62,440 bases of DNA from Gnetum montanum (GCA_015680685.1 MNCI01013643.1:35038-97477); one strand, 5' to 3'. Counted from the first letter of the stretch, positions 10,266-22,678 are shown. Notes: generated by a model not told the origin, from the sequence alone. Numbers and translations: made by a program.

Positions 10266-13010
10266 ATGATCCTAAAAAGAGGAGTACAAGAAGAACTTCC
10301 ATGACCAGCAAGCAAAAGACCACTAGGCCATGGAAGAGGACAAGTAAGCAAGCAAAATTCGCAAGCAGAACAAGGAGAGAAAGTGGCACAATCCTTTAGC
10401 ATTCATCAACAAATGCATGCCATAGAGCAATCTACTCAAGTAGAAGCAGATGTTCCACCAATGCCCATCCAGGGACAACAACTTACACTATCACCTAAAT
10501 GCCTTTAGGCTATTCAAGAGAAATCCATCCTGTTAATAGTCATTGTAGAACTCAGCTTTGGTCCATTTTTTGAAATTTCTCCAAAAGCTATTAAGGCCCA
10601 ACATCAGTCAACTCATTTGTGGTCTACTCTGACAAATAATGGAGAGTGGTATCTAGGAGAAATACTCTAGTTTTGGTAAAATTGAGAAGTTGATGCTATA
10701 GTCAATTTGAAGGAATCTCAATATCTTACTGAATTAAGGCAATCGTAAAGGTATTGAATGTGCCTAATTAAGAAGCAAAGGTGGTAGAGATATCAACCAA
10801 ATTTGATACAAATGCTAGGATGTTGTGGTTGTAGCAGGTGTATGGAAAGGAAGATAAAGAATATAGTGAATCGACTATAGAAGAAAGATCTATTTCAAAA
10901 TTAGCACTTATCACCTATTTCATACCAAGAGATTGAATCAAATCTCTACATATGCAGCCAGAGGAAGTGCAATATTAATGGGAAAGTTCAATGAAAAAAT
11001 TGCTCACCTCTACTTCATAGAATCAAAAGCAATTCAAGAAGAAGAGGGTAGGGAAATTAACACTTTCATTCTCTTACCTTATCTAAAAGTTATGTAGATG
11101 AGTTGGCATCCTAGGGTATACAAATGATGCATTAAGAAAGGCACAACATGCTTCGTATGCTAAAATGCTCATGCCAGTGCCTTCCAAAAAGGACCAATTA
11201 GAAGAATAACTAGGCACTAAAGAGACTACACAAACCACATAATAGCACTAGCAACCGAAAGTTCCACCGCAACTGCTGTAAGATTACAAACCTTCAATGA
11301 GTCATCTATAGCAAATTGCAAAAACTATCAATTGGGGAAGTAGAGAAGAGGCCAATCCATTTCAATCAATCCTATCAATTGCAAAAGTTATTGATGATGT
11401 AGTCAAACCAACCATTTCAACCAATCCTACCAGTAGAAAAATATTGTTGCAATTAGGAGGAGAGGCCCAATGGTCACAACAAATTTCTTGGAATGTCACA
11501 TCATTCCAAGTGATGCATGAATTTGGAGAAGGAGCCATAGTTGTGGTCATGCAGCACCATGATGCAGTGGAAGATACAAAAGTGAGCATAGATCACATCA
11601 AAGAATCATTTAATGTGTCTTTTGTTTCACCAAAAGATCTTAATGGAACCAAAGACACTCAAATGCTAGCTGCTACATCTATGACACCTGTAGATCATGA
11701 AGATGTGTTAGATAGACTATTGTAGATAGGACAAATTATGACAAATCTCTTTAATATTCCTAGTGATGTCACTATAGCACAGTCTGAATTAATTTCCATC
11801 AAAGAAAAGTTAATCATGGCCAAAACCAATGCATAGCATGCTAAGAATGAGCTTCGTCAATTACAAGAAGAGCTTATAGCCTTGAGAGTAGAAAGGAGAG
11901 ATGCAACTCAGTTCATAGCACTAGATCAAAGAGCATAATTCAGAACTAAGTAGATCAATTTTCTCCTTAGGAATAATAAAGGCATATCACATGAAAAAGA
12001 AAAGGTAGTATGGAATACTTCAATAGCCAAAGCCCAATCATATGTCTATTCCAAAGCACTTAGTAGCTATAGGAGGAAAATAAACAACTTGCTGTAGACA
12101 ACATGAGGTTGATTAATGTTCAAAAATACAAAAATATTTTGGAAGAAAGTATACACAAGTTAAGAGAACATTTGGTAAGGATCAACCAAGAGATGAGCTA
12201 TCTTACAAAAGAAACAGAACCCTCTCTATGAAGGAGATATGTGCCATTAGACAGAAATCAGCTATCAAAATCAATGCATGGTAAAGTGATGCTAAGAAAG
12301 ATGAAAGCCTCAAAGAACACTTTCATGATTAGGTTGGGATGTATAAATATATCAATGAGAAAGAGATCTAGATGGAAAAAGCCAAAATTGGCACAAAATC
12401 CAGAATGACAATCATCTTGAACAACATGGCCCAAATCTATAAAGTGAAAGTGAAAAATAAAGATATGGAAATATAGGACTTAAAAGAATACATAGGATTA
12501 GAAAATCTCTGTTATGCTAACTTGGCCATGTTGACAGCAGGTAGGCCTAGAACTATGTTGGAACAACAAGTAGTAGCCATGTACACCTTGTATGAGAAGG
12601 AGTTTGCAAATAGAAAAGATGCTCTCTAGAAAATTCAAGTAGCAAACTCAGAACTAGAAGTAGTTAAGGATAGCTACTATGGGCAAAAAGGTGTAGCCAC
12701 AAATCTAGCTAGAAGATTAACGGACTACCATAAACTTAGAGAAAAGGCCAAAGCTTTTGAAGAAGAGAGACGACAATTTTCTGCATGGTATGTTAAAGCC
12801 AATCAGATGTTTCCGAAACTGCCATGTTTGTGGGACATGCCGAATCTATCAAACATTGGTTAATCGACATGGATAGTTCATGATTTAGAAGAAAGGAAGA
12901 GAAGCTTTAGGCACTCCTAAACCACTAAAAATTTTAGAAGACTACCAATAAGGGGAAGAAACCAATGGAAAAGCCATTGCCACCTAGAATAAGATAAGGC
13001 TACACCAACT
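10266..13010 (+). pseudogene. Element A third ORF (3' ORF, env position), decayed
   Basis: A former ORF of about 900 codons between pol and the 3' LTR, homologous to the ones in E (45645) and H (61062). It starts at ATG 10266 (MILKRG). An N-terminal block reads SFGPFFEISPKA and NGEWYLGE (10550-10660). A segment ending in a PYL-x-LC-like pattern (10890-11105) matches the E segment I compare to the putative plant transposon protein domain. Coiled-coil-like heptads rich in Glu, Gln, Lys and Leu run from 11740 to 12700, and a conserved tail EEERRQFSAW-VKANQ-F lies at 12755-12820. No signal peptide or membrane segment was noticed, so an envelope role is not supported. Stops are frequent. Function unknown. 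Confidence 0.75.
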
Positions 13011-13173
13011 TCACCAACTTTTTTTTTATCATGTCATAAAATGTGTCATTTTTGTAAACTCCACTACGACACTAGAGAGTCATGTATATAAAAGTTAATG
13101 TCATGTAAATCTACCTAGAAATGTTGTAAGGAAATCCATCCTTATTTTGTTTTAACTCAAGGAAAATTTTTTA

Positions 13174-13189
13174 GTCAGTTATGAGGGTA
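13174..13189 (+). other. Element A polypurine tract
   Basis: GTCAGTTATGAGGGTA directly precedes the TGATAAAG start of the 3' LTR. Same form as the PPTs of the other copies. Confidence 0.75.
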
Positions 13190-14076
13190 TGATAAAGTAA
13201 AAAATTTTGCAACAACGATATTGTATTTATGATATTATATCTATGATGTCACAAAATTGTTATCATATCTCAGCATATGTTATCGTATAAATGATATTGC
13301 AAGGTGCGTACCGGCCTATATAAGCAATACTTAGGTGCATGAAATTGGGAAGATACATTAGAATAGTTACAGAACTCTTTTAGTTTGTTTTCTTGAATTC
13401 AGTACTTAGTAGTGTGTGCTCGTAGTGTGATGTTTTGTAATTGAATGAAGTCTTTATTGAAGTGTGACGTACTTGGATGCATTGCATGCGTGACAATAAA
13501 GATCAAGATTACTCTACATCATTGCAGCAACACTTAATTTTATTTCTATTTCTATTTAACTTAATGTTTAATTTTTACTATTTGTATACTTAATTTTTAC
13601 CATTACTTGCAATTTACTTTTAATGTCATTAAGTAGAATGAGTATGATTGATCTCGAGTAGGTAGGTGTAATTGCTTGGTAACCTAGTAGTACTAACACT
13701 TGTTATGCCCAGTAGTGTGGTACTTGGTAATCCCAGTAGTAGTTGCACAACGCCAAAGGTGTGATTGGAAGATTAGGACCAACTGCTCATTGGATAGGCT
13801 AGTTTAGATTATTTTATTGTCACTTAGATTTAGAAACCTTTACTTTTAATTCATGTTTACTAGGATCCTAATGGCCAATTCAACATCAATATCATATACC
13901 TCACCATGAGTTAAACCATATGCATTGATTTTACTAACTCACGTGGGAAAACAATGATCACAAATGCTAATAAATTACTAGTATAATCACATTTCCTTAT
14001 TTTCAAAGTTCGACTGGGTTACATGTGAACACTCATATCTCATATGGTTAGGTGTTGGATACTCCACCACACATCA
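13190..14076 (+). repeat. Element A 3' LTR (887 bp)
   Basis: Starts TGATAAAGTAAAA and ends CACACATCA. U3 has several GATATT/GATATC-like palindromes (13209-13310), a TATATAAG box (13317-13324) about 130 bp in, and AATAAAGATC near 13496 as poly(A) signal. The last 100 bp match 1644-1743. It is followed by TATAG and then the LTR of element C. Its first ~50 bp are closely similar to the LTR at 57921-58140. Confidence 0.88.
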
Positions 14077-14081
14077 TATAG

Positions 14082-14933
14082 TGATGAAATGTATTTTGTA
14101 TGGCTTCAATATCAGATACCTTATATCAAGGATCCAGATGCAATGTTAGATATCTGATATCATGGGATGTGTGCTGGCCTATAAATATAACACTTGGGCA
14201 CATAGTTTTGGAGTCATATTAATCATAACATAATAGAGGTTTTGTAATTTTTCTTTCCCAAAGTTATATATTTTTCCAAGTGCCCATAGCAGAAGTTATT
14301 GAATGTATGGATCTTTATTTGAGCATTGTTGTACTTGAGCATGGTAGGATTTGTAGCAATAAGGATGAGCTTTCTGATAAACCTTGCAACACTTCAGCTA
14401 GATTAAATATTTGCATCATAAATTGAATATTTTATGTAATTTCCTTAATTCTTTAGGTAATTAAGCTAATTTAAGCTAGATTAAATAGTAATTAATTAAG
14501 CACATAAGTACAACCACTTCAAGCATATGCATGACACTTGGTAACCCCAATAATGCTTAATGTTTGGTAACCTAGTAGCATTATACATGTTCAGGATGTA
14601 TACAGAAAGTGGGACCGGATGATTATGTTAGGATTAGTTAGACATTGGTTAGTTAGTTAGGTTAAATTATCAATTAAAATACTTCATTTCTTTCATCCTT
14701 TATTTTAAGCACCCAAAACATAAAAATAATAAAACTCATGTGCCTTGATTACACTTAACCATACCTCTGCATATCACAAGTGTAATTGGGAAGACAACGA
14801 ATGACTGTTAGGGCAAGTTCACTTCCTAAAGGCTAGTGTGTCAGAAGACATAAAGTCCATAGAATTTGATTAGATTGCATGTGAATGCTTAGTGATTTGT
14901 ATGGTTGAGTGTAGGGAATTTTGTTGCTCATCA
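14082..14933 (+). repeat. Element C 5' LTR (852 bp)
   Basis: Starts TGATGAAATG and ends GCTCATCA. It has palindromic GATATC motifs at 14100-14165, CTATAAATA near 14191, and AATAAGGATG (a mutated AATAAAGATG) near 14362. Its middle resembles the LTRs of E and F more than A or D. It begins exactly 5 bp after the end of the A 3' LTR. Confidence 0.85.
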
Positions 14934-14934
14934 T

Positions 14935-14953
14935 TAGCATTGTTGTTGGGGAC
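14935..14953 (+). other. Element C primer-binding site
   Basis: TAGCATTGTTGTTGGGGAC, one base after the LTR; a decayed tRNA-Asp type site. Confidence 0.7.
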
Positions 14954-15087
14954 TCTTTTTGTTTGAAACATGCAGTATCTAGGCATAGTGAAAATCATTA
15001 ACATCATTGGATGAACCTTAAGATCAAAATCATTCTCAAAATAAATATAATAATTTAAGCACATTAATATCTTATTTTAATTACAAA

Positions 15088-16340
15088 ATGTCTTCTTCTC
15101 ATAGGCATGATGATACTAAATCGCCAGTGCCTCAAGAATGCAAGCTGGTATATGCTCATCCAGATAAGTATGTGCCTAACTTCACCTTCATCCTACATTA
15201 GGATGAACAACTATGGTGGCAAGATATGGAGGAAAAAATTGTAATGCCTCTCGATTAATTTGTGCTTAGGATACTGCTCCAAACTATTAGGAGGTGGGGC
15301 ATCCAGGATCCTCAAGAAGAGTACATTGTGCATGATCATAACTACTAGGACTATCATCCCATTGAAACACAACGCAAGAGAGATCAACACTACAAGAAGC
15401 ACCATGAAGCTATGAAAGGAAAATGATTCACTAATCCCTTATTCTTGCTCAACCAGAACAACAATGAGGATCCTTCCTATGGGGGTTCTCAACATGAAGA
15501 TTCTCCACCCCTTGACATTGATGATGGGGGTGTGAACCTGAATCTGTAGTCCACTATCAATAATCCAGGTTCAAGAAAAAGTGGGAATCAAGGCAAGGGC
15601 TTGGGCAAGCATCAAGATGATAAGAAAGCTAATGAACATGGTTGTGGCAAGCATAGAGGAGGTGGAAGATGCCATCACAATGGTAGTCCTCCTCCCTCTT
15701 CGCCTTCTTCATTTGCATCTTCTTCTTTCTCTTTTGGTTCTAACAAATGCCATAGAAAGAACAACCATGATGAAGGTGAACAGCAAGACAATGATAATCT
15801 TAGAGACCATCATGAATGAAGGGGTAGTAGAGGACATCATAGGCATCATTGAAATAATGATGATGATGATCCTTTGCTTGCCACTCAAAGCATGATGAAC
15901 ATTGCATAGGTAGTAAAAATTCCAACTAGGCATGTGAAAGATAGTCAAATCAAGCAACTTGATATGAACAATCTTCCNNNNNNNNNNNNNNNNNNNNNNN
16001 NNNNNNNNNNNNNNNNNNNNNNNNNNNNNNNNNNNNNNNNNNNNNNNNNNNNNNNNNNNNNNNNNNNNNNNNNNNNNNNNNNNNNNNNNNNNNNNNNNNN
16101 NNNNNNNNNNNNNNNNNNNNNNNNNNNNNNNNNNNNNNNNNNNNNNNNNNNNNNNNNNNNNNNNNNNNNNNNNNNNNNNNNNNNGGAGTACAATGCTAGA
16201 GTTGTTCATTGATAAATATCAGATGTACTCCTAAGTGTCTAATCTAAGAAGGAAGATCCAAGGATGGAAGCAAGGAACACATGAACCCTTAGACACTGCC
16301 ATTGATAGATACTATTCTCTCATACACCGATGCCCTGGAA
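15088..16340 (+). pseudogene. Element C gag, interrupted by a gap and fused to RT
   Basis: Gag remnant starting at ATG 15088 (MSSSHRHDD), the same start as in E and F. Conserved VYAHPDKYVPNFTFI lies at 15148-15192, with TAG where E has Gln right after. A His/Gly/Ser-rich low-complexity region covers 15600-15830, followed by DSQIKQLDMNNLP before the N gap. After the gap the core resumes (TMLELFIDKYQMYS, RRKIQGWKQGTHEPL, RYYSL) up to about 16332, then switches abruptly into RT sequence. Everything between the middle of gag and the RT active site is absent. Confidence 0.8.
15978..16184. other. Assembly gap (207 N)
   Basis: Run of N inside element C gag. The missing part corresponds to the gag core between the LDMNNIP and STMLE motifs. 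ORFs drawn across it are meaningless. Confidence 0.95.
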
Positions 16341-16375
16341 GTATTCATAGATGACTTCTCTACCTATGGGGCTAC
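16333..16375 (+). pseudogene. Element C fragment of RT active site fused to gag
   Basis: About 40 bp encode VFIDDFSTYG, the RT catalytic block (FMDDFSTY in E at 41355-41378), joined directly to gag sequence ending RYYSLIHRCP. The junction shows a GG that both parents could share. The rest of RT is missing. This is a deletion or template-switch joint within element C. It is too short to have function. Confidence 0.7.
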
Positions 16376-19300
16376 ATTTAACCAATTTGGAGTCAAAATG
16401 AGGTTACTTTAACCAAGTTTCCTAAGACTGATGTTGGAGTTGCATAAAATCTAACTTTGGATACTGATGCGAATACTGAAAATAGTCTAACTTTGGTGCA
16501 AACACTTAGCTAAAAATATGCTAACTTAGTGGACTAATGTAGACGTTTATTAATTGACATAGATGTTGCATCAACACTAGTATTGGAGGCTGGAGGAGCT
16601 ATGGTAGCCATAGAGCATAGGGATGATGCTTGGAGGTCTACTACACATGCTCTTGATCTCTCAAAATCTCAAAAAGTACTTAAGGTTCTTTATTAAAAAA
16701 AAGATAAAAAAGGTTAGTAAGTGCTGTGTCTCAACTCAAACCTAAACAAGGGACCTTTAGTGTATGAGGCTAACATGATATTTATTCTCAAAACAAATAA
16801 AACTGCTAGGGTTACCAAGAGGGAGTTTTTTCACTCATTGTGAATGAGGAAGGTAAAGATGGATTAGGCATTGGCCTAGAGTAAGGGACTAGGAGAATGA
16901 ATTATTGTACAGAATTCTTAGAATCCTTGCTTAAGGACAACATTAGATTTTTTATGTCATAGAAAGTACATAAACAACATAGGATAGAATCTGACATTGG
17001 AAACTCTTCTTTTGAACCCACAGAGGATTTTCTTTTTTCCATTTTCCTTTTCTAAACTTTTAGCACACACTTAGTTTCAGAGGTTTTTTTAAAATTATCA
17101 TTTCCATATTTTAATTGATAATAATTTAATCAAGCTGCTTACCATTCATATTGTAACATTTTTGAAATCTATAGTGGAAATGTGGTAAGGTAGCATGTAA
17201 ATCATTAAGAATATATTAGTGCTGTTAAGAGTTTTTGCACTTAGGCGATAACATTAGCAAACTGTAATTAACCTTGGATTAATTTTATAATGTAAAAATA
17301 TATTGATTGTAAAAATGTTACCCTAACATTTTTTGGCATCCCAATGAATTCATTGAGATCCAATGGATTTGGGGGAGACGACCTGGGGAATACACCTCTA
17401 ACAAATAAGCAACCCTTAAAAGCAAGCAAGCGGTAATAACTTCGTACAAGATAGAATGCACCTTAAGGAAAACCTATAAACTCTTAATGAGGACTTAACA
17501 AACAAGTACACAAGAAACCCTATAGACATCATCGGTGCAAGGAGTGACTATGTATCTATACAGGATGTGTCACCCCCAAAACCCTCACAATTTGGTACAA
17601 GGTTTAGCAAGGCACCGCACCAGAACCATCTAATCCTAGCTGCCTACATATCTGTGATCATTGTAGAATTAGGATCATGTAGTTCTCTAAGTAAGGGTAG
17701 TAAGAAGAGATCTTAGAAGAGGATGCAATAGGATGGAGTCCTACTGATTGCTTGGTATTGCCAAGCTGAGATGGGTTTTGTAACACTTGAATGCCACTCA
17801 AGGATATCTTAGAGTATTCCATGGTTCCCAAACCATGGGGAAAGCCTAAGAAAACCTCCATCCTAAGACATCTCTCACAATCGTCCCCCACACAAAAGAA
17901 GAGAGATTCCCAAAGTGGAGCCTAGGATAACTTTGAGAGTACACTTCAAGTATGGGTTTGGAACTTCATGAACTCCAAGGAGTTCCTTAACTCAATTGAT
18001 GCCAAGCTTGAAGGAAGGTACCAATCCCAACACCTAATACGTGCTTCCATATAAGACCTTTCATGAAATGAAAAGGGCACTTGGAAGAACCCAAAAAATT
18101 TTCCTACTCTATGACAAAAGGGATAAGTCCAATCTAAAGGGCCAACATCTCTAAGGTATCCCCTATATCTGTCCCTTATTGAATTTAGAGATTGGTTTTG
18201 CTGCATAGACCCATACCTATGCAAGAGGATGTTTCTTCTTCCATAAGCCTAGCCAAGTTTAATCCTAAATGGCTTCTCGGCACCCATTGATCGCCTTGAA
18301 TTTTTTTGTCACCAATTTTGAGGGCTCACCAGAACCACTTCCCATCTTGGTGATGGACTTGGAAAACCATATCCAAAGAAGAAAACATGCTACAAAAGAG
18401 CCATGTCTCAATAAGCAACTCAAGCTTACTTGAACCCCAAGTTCTATTTCTAGCATCAAGACCCAGGGGTCTCACTGGTCCAGCCATCCATGTACTAAAT
18501 CACCATATCTATACCATCTACATATTTTCTTTCATTTTCCCACATCAACATCTATTTAGGCTGGTAGAAGGAGAGTCGAGCATGATCTCCCTTTGAAACA
18601 AGGTACAGAGATAGATCTCTTGAATATGACCTTGCTATCCATAGATGTAGTAGCATCAAAATCTATGTTTCATCATCCAAAAATATCCCATATTCATTGC
18701 AAGATAGAAGATCCAAAATTTGCTTAGAAAAATTCTCTAAGAGGCTATCAAAGCATCTTGACCTAGTCTATCATCAACATCCTTTGAGGTTATCCAACAT
18801 CTAGAATGCCTACTCAAGTGCTTGGATAAGTGGAGGATGCATTGGGTAGCCAACCCCAAGATAGTCCTCCAAACACATGTCTCATGCCAACCACTACCAC
18901 ATGGTCCATAACAACTGCTATGTTTCATTTATGTGAAAGGATCAGCTACTTATGCATCTTATAGGCTTTCCTTCCTACTCTGAGAAGTGGGACAAGCACC
19001 ATTCTATGAATACTTAGTTCAAGGAAGCATGTAGAATCAACCTCAAGTATAATCACTTATCATGAATTTTCTAAAGAACATCTAAGTTCCCAGAATTTGA
19101 ACTTTCCTACCATGTCAAGAACAACTGCAACTCACGATTAACACCTTTTATTGGATTTTTGAACCAAAAGGGAAGATCCTCTTTGGAAGGTTTCTTCCAT
19201 AGGCAAGTACAACAACCCAACTACACTGTATCCATGATATATGCCCAAGTAGTCCACATAGCCAACATAACCATATTGTCAAATTATTACCAGTTGTGGG

Positions 19301-20084
19301 AAGAAATAGATTCATAGGCCTTAGCCATATTCAATATTACCTCAAAAATCAACTTAACAAGCCAAAGAGTTCATTACCCCCATAATTTCACAAAGAGGGG
19401 GTTCTGTTTCATCATAAGGGGTCTGGGTTTTCATTTCATATTTACTAGTCCATCCCATTTACAACAAGTGTGGTGCACAAGGCCATACCATTGCCTATTA
19501 CCATTGGATCCAAATCAATGAACTTGAGAGTCATCAAGAATAGTTTTCCCATAGGAGGACTAGGTCCTTGAGACAATTTGAAATTACATCAAATGGGCAT
19601 CACCATCATCAAATACCAATCAAAAATAATCCATGGTTCATCCCCAAAGGATTTACAATAAAGGAGGTCTACCAAAGAAGCCCAACCAAGACAATCCTTT
19701 AGAGCCCCAAAATTAAGAGAGTACATAAGATCACACCTTGATTATAAGAGAAGAGATATATACATTAACCACATGGTCTCACAAAGGAGTTTCCATGATT
19801 TCAAATATGATGAAAATAACTTGTCTCTAAAAACTAGCCCTAAGAGTTCAAGCATACAGGAGTACTACTTGGAATAAGTCCCAAACATCAACTGTTTGAA
19901 TCCCCTCTAGGGAACAATTGCCTTGATACAACCTGCATTATTTTGTGAAAAATTGAAGAAGGTATCTATTGGAATGGAGAATGAGCCACACCATATGGAT
20001 TAAAAGTCCTTATGAAATAGAGTGCTGGGTCATGTTATCCCACAAGAGAGGTTGGGACATTGAAATAATAAATGATACCCTAGG
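16376..20084. other. Unassigned decayed DNA between C and D
   Basis: About 3.7 kb without a readable gene and with dense stops on both strands. At about 19467-19520 (plus) a translation resembles a CCHC knuckle, with Y in place of the first and last Cys (K-C-G-A-Q-G-H-T-I-A in the centre), as in ORF1 of plant LINEs; this is weak. It may include the rest of element C or other inserted repeats. The origin is not determined. Confidence 0.4.
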
Positions 20085-20147
20085 GAGATGGGTTGATACA
20101 CCAAAGAGATGGGATAATACACCAAAGAGATGGGGTGATACACCATA
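20085..20147 (+). repeat. 21-bp tandem repeat, three copies
   Basis: Units start at 20085, 20106 and 20127, each of the form GAGATGGG-TGATACACCAAA with a few differences. Lies just upstream of the recognisable part of element D. Confidence 0.85.
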
Positions 20148-20169
20148 GCCCTAGAGTTTGTATAGAGAT

Positions 20170-20960
20170 ACTGTGTTCGATCACAGTGGCAACAATCTCA
20201 GTCATGGGGGAAGCCATCCCTAAACTGGAGACACCCTTCGTATCATCTGAATCCAAATGCTTATCTAGTTCAACATCTTGTTTCCCTGACTAGATCAACA
20301 TACTCTATCTTGCCACATTATTATTCCCCTCAGTACTATCAGCCCATGTCCTCAACATAACCACTACCTTGTGTACCTTACAGTTCTCCTAAATTTCAAC
20401 ATTCTCATCTTTTCCCTCCTTCTACATCGCCACCAACTATTCCTGAAGTGTTTGAACCATAGCAACAACCCACGAATGTTACTTGTGCTACTATTGCCAA
20501 CAACAGTGAGAGACCTCCTCAACATCGAAGGCGTCCCTTCTTTAGACATGATCGTAGGAAGGGACAAGACAATTCCAAGGCCACTGCATTCTCCAACTTA
20601 GCACAAGTCCAACACTGTGGTGCATCCTTCTCTTCGAACCCAACGCCTCATGTCACTTCATCAGGGCCACTAATTAACACTCCAACAACCATACAACCCA
20701 ATGAATACAACCATGGATGGTAACATCCTAATCCTTGCATGCCATCTTACGATCCCAAATATCATAGTGGTTCAAATCTTTATCCAGCAATCACATCTTA
20801 TAAATTGCCCCACAATGCTTACTATAATCAAGTGTGTGAATCCCAATGGGGTAAGTATGACCAAGTTTCAATGTTTCCAACATGCAAGGATCTTCATCTT
20901 TCATTGATTAATCCTTTCCATGCTCAACCATTTAGTTATGGGGGATATCCCCCATTTTAA
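20170..20960 (+). pseudogene. Element D gag tail (5'-truncated element)
   Basis: Matches the reverse strand 56290-55474 of element G, the Pro/Gln/Tyr-rich C-terminal part of gag after the zinc knuckle. Recognisable pieces are the SWGKP-like stretch near 20200, the Pro/Ser/Tyr-rich region at 20330-20470, and the ORF at 20739-20960 (SYKLPHNAYYNQVCESQWGK, PFSYGGYPPF). In both D and G the gag tail runs straight into the internal purine tract (D 20931-20948), so protease and all of pol are absent in both. Upstream parts of D are not recognisable. The fragment is non-coding now. Confidence 0.75.
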
Positions 20961-22085
20961 TAACAAGCAGGATTAATAAATAGTTTTCATTTTCTTTAAT
21001 TTTACAATTTTTGTTTTCCAGTTTTTCATCTTTTAATTTCTTGTTTTATCTTTTTGTCTTTTTACAAGTAATCTCATCTATGAATAAAACACTCATGTGG
21101 CTCATTGGTTGAGGTGTGTTCTATGTTATTGAGTCTTGAGTGATCAATTATGTGGATAGTGAGCCCATTACACCCACTCATCCATTCTACAAATAAGAGG
21201 TCCTGTTTGAGGGCACAGTGATATTCTTGAGATTCTCAAGACTTAAAATTAATTTCGTGTTCATTGTACCCAAAATGAAGAAGGATGGACCAAGAGGGAA
21301 TGATGAAGGTGTGACATCAAGGGGACTTGCGAATTCTCTTTGGTAATGTCTATGAGAGTTATCATGCAACATGGCTATACTAAGATCCTTATAGATCTAA
21401 CGCAAAATGGGAGTAAGAGTAATCAAAAGGCACTCAAAAATCCAATGCTGTTCTAAGGGATTCCACTGGAAAGACATGCACCCATGCCTAAAGGTTAGCA
21501 GCTTCTCTGGATTCAAAANTGAGAAAATTAAAAAAAAACACGAAGAAGAAAGGAAAGTGCCACAAAGAAAAAATCAGTCCTCCCTTGAATAAAATGCCAA
21601 GTGATCATACGCCTTGTTGTTTTGGTACTCTNATCTAGTGATACTTACATGTGTGTGTTTTGTGAAATTGGTATGGATTACATGTAACCCTTCTAGTGCC
21701 TACAAACATTTTAAGGTGTGGTTGTGCAAGGGCATTATAGGTTGGAACCTACTTTGGGGAGGATACACTTGCGTGACTTTTGCAATTTGTACTTTTTGCA
21801 TACCACCACATCATCTTATACCCTTTGAGTACTTCATTTCCAAATCTATTCTTTCCTTTGCCATTATTTTATCAGACGTTCCTAAAAACCAAGTCCTTTT
21901 ATGTGTCACCTAAACAAACCAAGTCCGACATTAAACTTTTAGGGCAACTTCCTTGAAAAACATTTCTAACTCTAAAATCACACTAAGCAAAGAATTCAAC
22001 CTTTATTAAAGGCCATGAGTAAGGTATGAAATCATTGAACTTCTTTTAATAACCTTACTAACAATTGATCTTTTTCTAATTATAG
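20931..22085 (+). other. Element D internal purine tract and conserved non-coding region
   Basis: TTTAGTTATGGGGGATAT at 20931-20948 resembles the element's own PPT. It is followed by a T-rich tract (20985-21070) and the family blocks: GTGAGCCCATTACACCCACT (about 21159), GTGACATCAAGGGGACTTG (21311-21329), TTGGGGAGGATACACTTG (21753-21770), and AGTAAGGTATGAAAT (22018-22032). Single Ns occur at 21519 and 21632. No gene is present. The stretch 22024-22085 could be a small intron: donor AAG/GTATGA, acceptor TTATAG directly before the ATG of the third ORF. Confidence 0.6.
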
Positions 22086-22515
22086 ATGGCCTGTAAAAGA
22101 GGATAATAAGGATGACCTTCTCAAGGTGCAACTGAATGACCAGGGGAAGGCAGAGGCCAAGGACTTCATGCAGAACATGCAGAGCAGGAGGCACAATCAC
22201 TCAGCATCCATCATGTAACTCCTGTTAATGCATAATCTATCCAAGCAAAAGAAGGAGAGGTTAGGGCCCGAGCCTATGAAGAGGAATGATGGCTGTTTGC
22301 GGCATGACATGTCAAGGCCAATCAAGTGTTCTGACAGCTACCATGTCCATGGAAACTCCATCAAACATTGAAACATCAACATGGACAACTCAAAATATTT
22401 GGATAGAAGAGGAGAAACTTTAGGCACTTCTTCAAAGGTATCAATCTTAGAAGCCTAGAGCGCAAAACAAAGGAAAGACACCCATGGAGGAGCCACCACT
22501 ACCGGGAACCCCATG
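22086..22515 (+). pseudogene. Element D third-ORF remnant (head fused to tail)
   Basis: Begins at ATG 22086 (MACKRG), the same start as A, E and H, and continues through the head (EAQSLSIHH near 22185). At about 22260 it jumps to the conserved tail (AYEEE-WLFAA-HVKANQVF, 22273-22332). Roughly 700 codons that E and A have, including the domain and coiled coil, are missing. Element G has the same head-to-tail joint, so the deletion existed before these copies moved. Stops break it. Confidence 0.7.
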
Positions 22516-22678
22516 AGTTCCAAAAGTTTTGTCTTTTGTTTTTGTGTCCAAATTTTGTTTAATTCTCCACTGCAGCATAAATAAATTCCTAGTCAGTCAA
22601 TAATCCCATACCTATCCACTGTGTAATCAATTGAACTTGTTCCTCACTTTCTTTGACTCAAGGACGAGTTGTTATTTA

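Noticed and set aside
10266-13010. Retroviral envelope gene in the third-ORF position
   Set aside because: No signal peptide, no transmembrane segment and no Cys-rich glycoprotein pattern seen in A, E or H; the content is coiled coil.
15709-16212. ORFs of 80-166 codons around 16 kb
   Set aside because: They run through the 207-bp N gap; only the gag frame at the edges is meaningful.
18737-18928. Cys/His-rich minus ORF (63 codons) as a zinc finger
   Set aside because: No regular spacing, no conservation seen, and it lies in stop-rich decayed DNA.
20085-20147. CRISPR-like array
   Set aside because: Three directly abutting 21-bp units without spacers in plant DNA; a simple tandem repeat.
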